From NCBI GenBank assembly GCA_032768795.1, contig CP136492.1, positions 248,001 through 312,000 of the forward strand: DNA of 64,000 nt, written 5' to 3'. The notes under the pieces were generated by a model. It was given only the letters and a program-made list of their open reading frames with translations. It made no database searches and was not told the origin of the DNA. Every line of letters starts with the position of its first letter. The first letter of the stretch is position 1. Position numbers and translations under genes: made by a program. This DNA is from Tremella fuciformis. Lineage: Eukaryota > Basidiomycota > Tremellomycetes > Tremellales > Tremellaceae. Below, piece by piece: positions 62,737 to 64,000 of this stretch.

Positions 62737-63378
62737 ATGGCTCCTTCTCACCCTTCCTTCCCATTCATAGTACATATCCTGATGCAACCCGTCTTCAATT
62801 TTAGACAGGGAGAGGGGCAGCCCTCTTTCGACGGTTACGTGGCACATTTCGAGCAGCAAGACGAGACCGCCCGGGAGCCCCCGGTCCCGATATACACTCA
62901 ATGCCAAGGAGCAAGCGTCGCTGCCACGTACGAGTCCGCTAGCTTGGCGGCCGAAGCTTGTGTCGAGCTAAGAGAGTATATCTCCTTCAAGCGCAACAAA
63001 ACGACAGAAGACTATCGAACTGCGGGGGACTGGCAGGATGCCTATACTGCTACGTACGATGGCAGGCTGAAGTTCGATGCCGCGGTGCGCCGCTTGAACG
63101 ATGCCAACATGGACTGGCGCCCACTCGTCAGTTGGACGGTACTCGCCGATATGATGTCGGCCAACTCCCCCTTGGGCGATGCAATGCCGTGCACTTCCGG
63201 CCACCAGTCAATAACTAGACATGATGAAGAGGTGTGCGATATTACAGAACCTCTCTCGGGCGACGTGGTTCGACACATGTTCTCGCTACGAAGGGACGAG
63301 GACACACACCGCCTTCCGTGTGCAAGTCGTGCCCAAGTGAGCCTTGAGCAGACACAACGACCTCGCTCTCGTGACTAG
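62737..63378 (+). CDS. Array family, probable subgroup E member (E4)
   Basis: 213 aa from the ATG at 62737 (an ATG at 62782, MQPVFNF, is a possible alternative). The first part is FNFRQGEGQPSFDGYVAHFE. A helical centre has ASLAAEACVELREYISFKRN, KTTEDYRTAGDWQDAYTATY and FDAAVRRLNDANMDWRPLV, comparable with the W....A.......L-DAE stretch of E2/E3. The C-terminus is charged with a closing Arg-rich stretch. Assignment to E is tentative. It is the last array-like gene before the right-edge membrane protein. Confidence 0.55.
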   Translation: MAPSHPSFPFIVHILMQPVFNFRQGEGQPSFDGYVAHFEQQDETAREPPVPIYTQCQGASVAATYESASLAAEACVELREYISFKRNKTTEDYRTAGDWQDAYTATYDGRLKFDAAVRRLNDANMDWRPLVSWTVLADMMSANSPLGDAMPCTSGHQSITRHDEEVCDITEPLSGDVVRHMFSLRRDEDTHRLPCASRAQVSLEQTQRPRSRD

Positions 63379-63660
63379 TGTGCCCATACATGACGTGTCC
63401 AGTCCCTGATGTGCTTCTCAAGGCTGTGATTGACATCGGTCTAAGCATCGTTATGCATTTCGTACAGTCCTTGACTGATGAGCCGTCGGTCCCATAGCCT
63501 CCTTTGCCATTGCAGCTCCGTTGTATCACCCGATGCCGGGAGTTCCTTTGCAGCCTCAGCCCCGTCGGCCCGACGAGGTCGTTGAGCGGCATTGCATTGC
63601 AAGCCCGATTTTCCGACTTTGCGGTTGGAGTGGAAGAGAGCAGCGGCCTGGCATCACGAG

Positions 63661-64000
63661 ATGACACTAAGCGACACGGCCAAGATCGCCCGTCAGTATC
63701 CTCGCAGTTGCCTCCCTGGTCTGGCTGACCGGCAGTTGTCGTCGCTGCTCCAATAGGGTCGTTCGTTCTCCTCTTCACGCTCGCCATCCTGTGGAGACGC
63801 TACCGTGCGCGATCGGGGCATTTCCGTGCGGGCGTCTGGGACCCAAATACACCATCCCAATCACAAGCCGACTGGGCAATACAAGCAGGGGATGGCGGAA
63901 CATACGCCACTGCCAAGCCGATGTTTGAGCTCCCGCCGCATCCTGCTCTGGGGCAACCGGACGAGAAGTTCTGCCACGAGTGCCGAGCAAGACTGCACAC
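63661..64000 (+). CDS. Single-pass membrane protein, 5' part (cut by window edge)
   Basis: Exon 1 63661-63691, intron 63692-63735 (44 nt, GTCAGT...GCAG, with CTGAC), exon 2 from 63736 to the edge, frame joined. The protein starts TLSDTAKIALVVAAPIGSFV and continues LLFTLAILWRRYRARSG: one membrane helix at about residues 8-29 followed by basic residues, so the long part should face the cytosol. It goes on with DPNTPSQSQADWAIQAGDG and a C-x2-C pair in KFCHECRARLH near the edge. A further upstream exon encoding an extracellular part is possible. Not an array member by layout; family not recognised. Confidence 0.6.

Overview
The window is nuclear DNA of a fungus, most likely a basidiomycete yeast. 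The evidence is eukaryotic gene structure with very short GT-AG introns (about 38-65 nt in most genes), a YPT1/Rab1 GTPase with five introns, a fungal-type sulfite reductase beta subunit, a QCR10 subunit of mitochondrial complex III, a SYM1/Mpv17 protein, and TTAGGGG-type repeats like the telomere repeat of Tremellomycetes. The genus cannot be named from sequence alone.

Layout. 1-2.8 kb: left part of a retroelement on the minus strand (gag, then in the same frame pol, separated by a single TGA), ending near a short telomere-like repeat tract inside an inverted repeat. 3-4 kb: two decayed gene fragments. 4.3-9.3 kb: a zinc-independent MDR oxidoreductase (-), a lineage-specific protein with an internal duplication (+), and a long proline/serine-rich protein (-). 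10.1-14.3 kb: MET5-type sulfite reductase hemoprotein subunit (+).

14.7-63.4 kb is dominated by about 25 intact genes and at least six decayed copies that look like one fast-diverging, lineage-specific superfamily. By eye they fall into subgroup A (plus, 14.7-18.2 kb), B (plus, 18.8-25.2 kb), C (minus, 32.9-44.0 kb), D (plus, 52.3-62.7 kb) and a helical subgroup E (26.8-27.4, 49.3-51.3, 62.7-63.4 kb). A typical member has a disordered head, often acidic or Arg/Ser-rich, then a compact C-terminal module of short beta strands and amphipathic helices with one conserved Trp or Cys position. None has a recognised domain, signal peptide or membrane segment, and most have no intron. I recognise no function.

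This array is interrupted by ordinary conserved genes. At 28-32 kb there is a small basic protein with SUMO-consensus motifs, a secreted Cys-containing protein and a bHLH-like factor. At 44.7-49.2 kb there are YPT1, QCR10, an unrecognised small protein and SYM1. The right edge (63.66 kb on) holds the start of a single-pass membrane protein. Splice sites are hand predictions checked only for reading-frame continuity. All family relationships come from visual comparison of translations and need profile searches.
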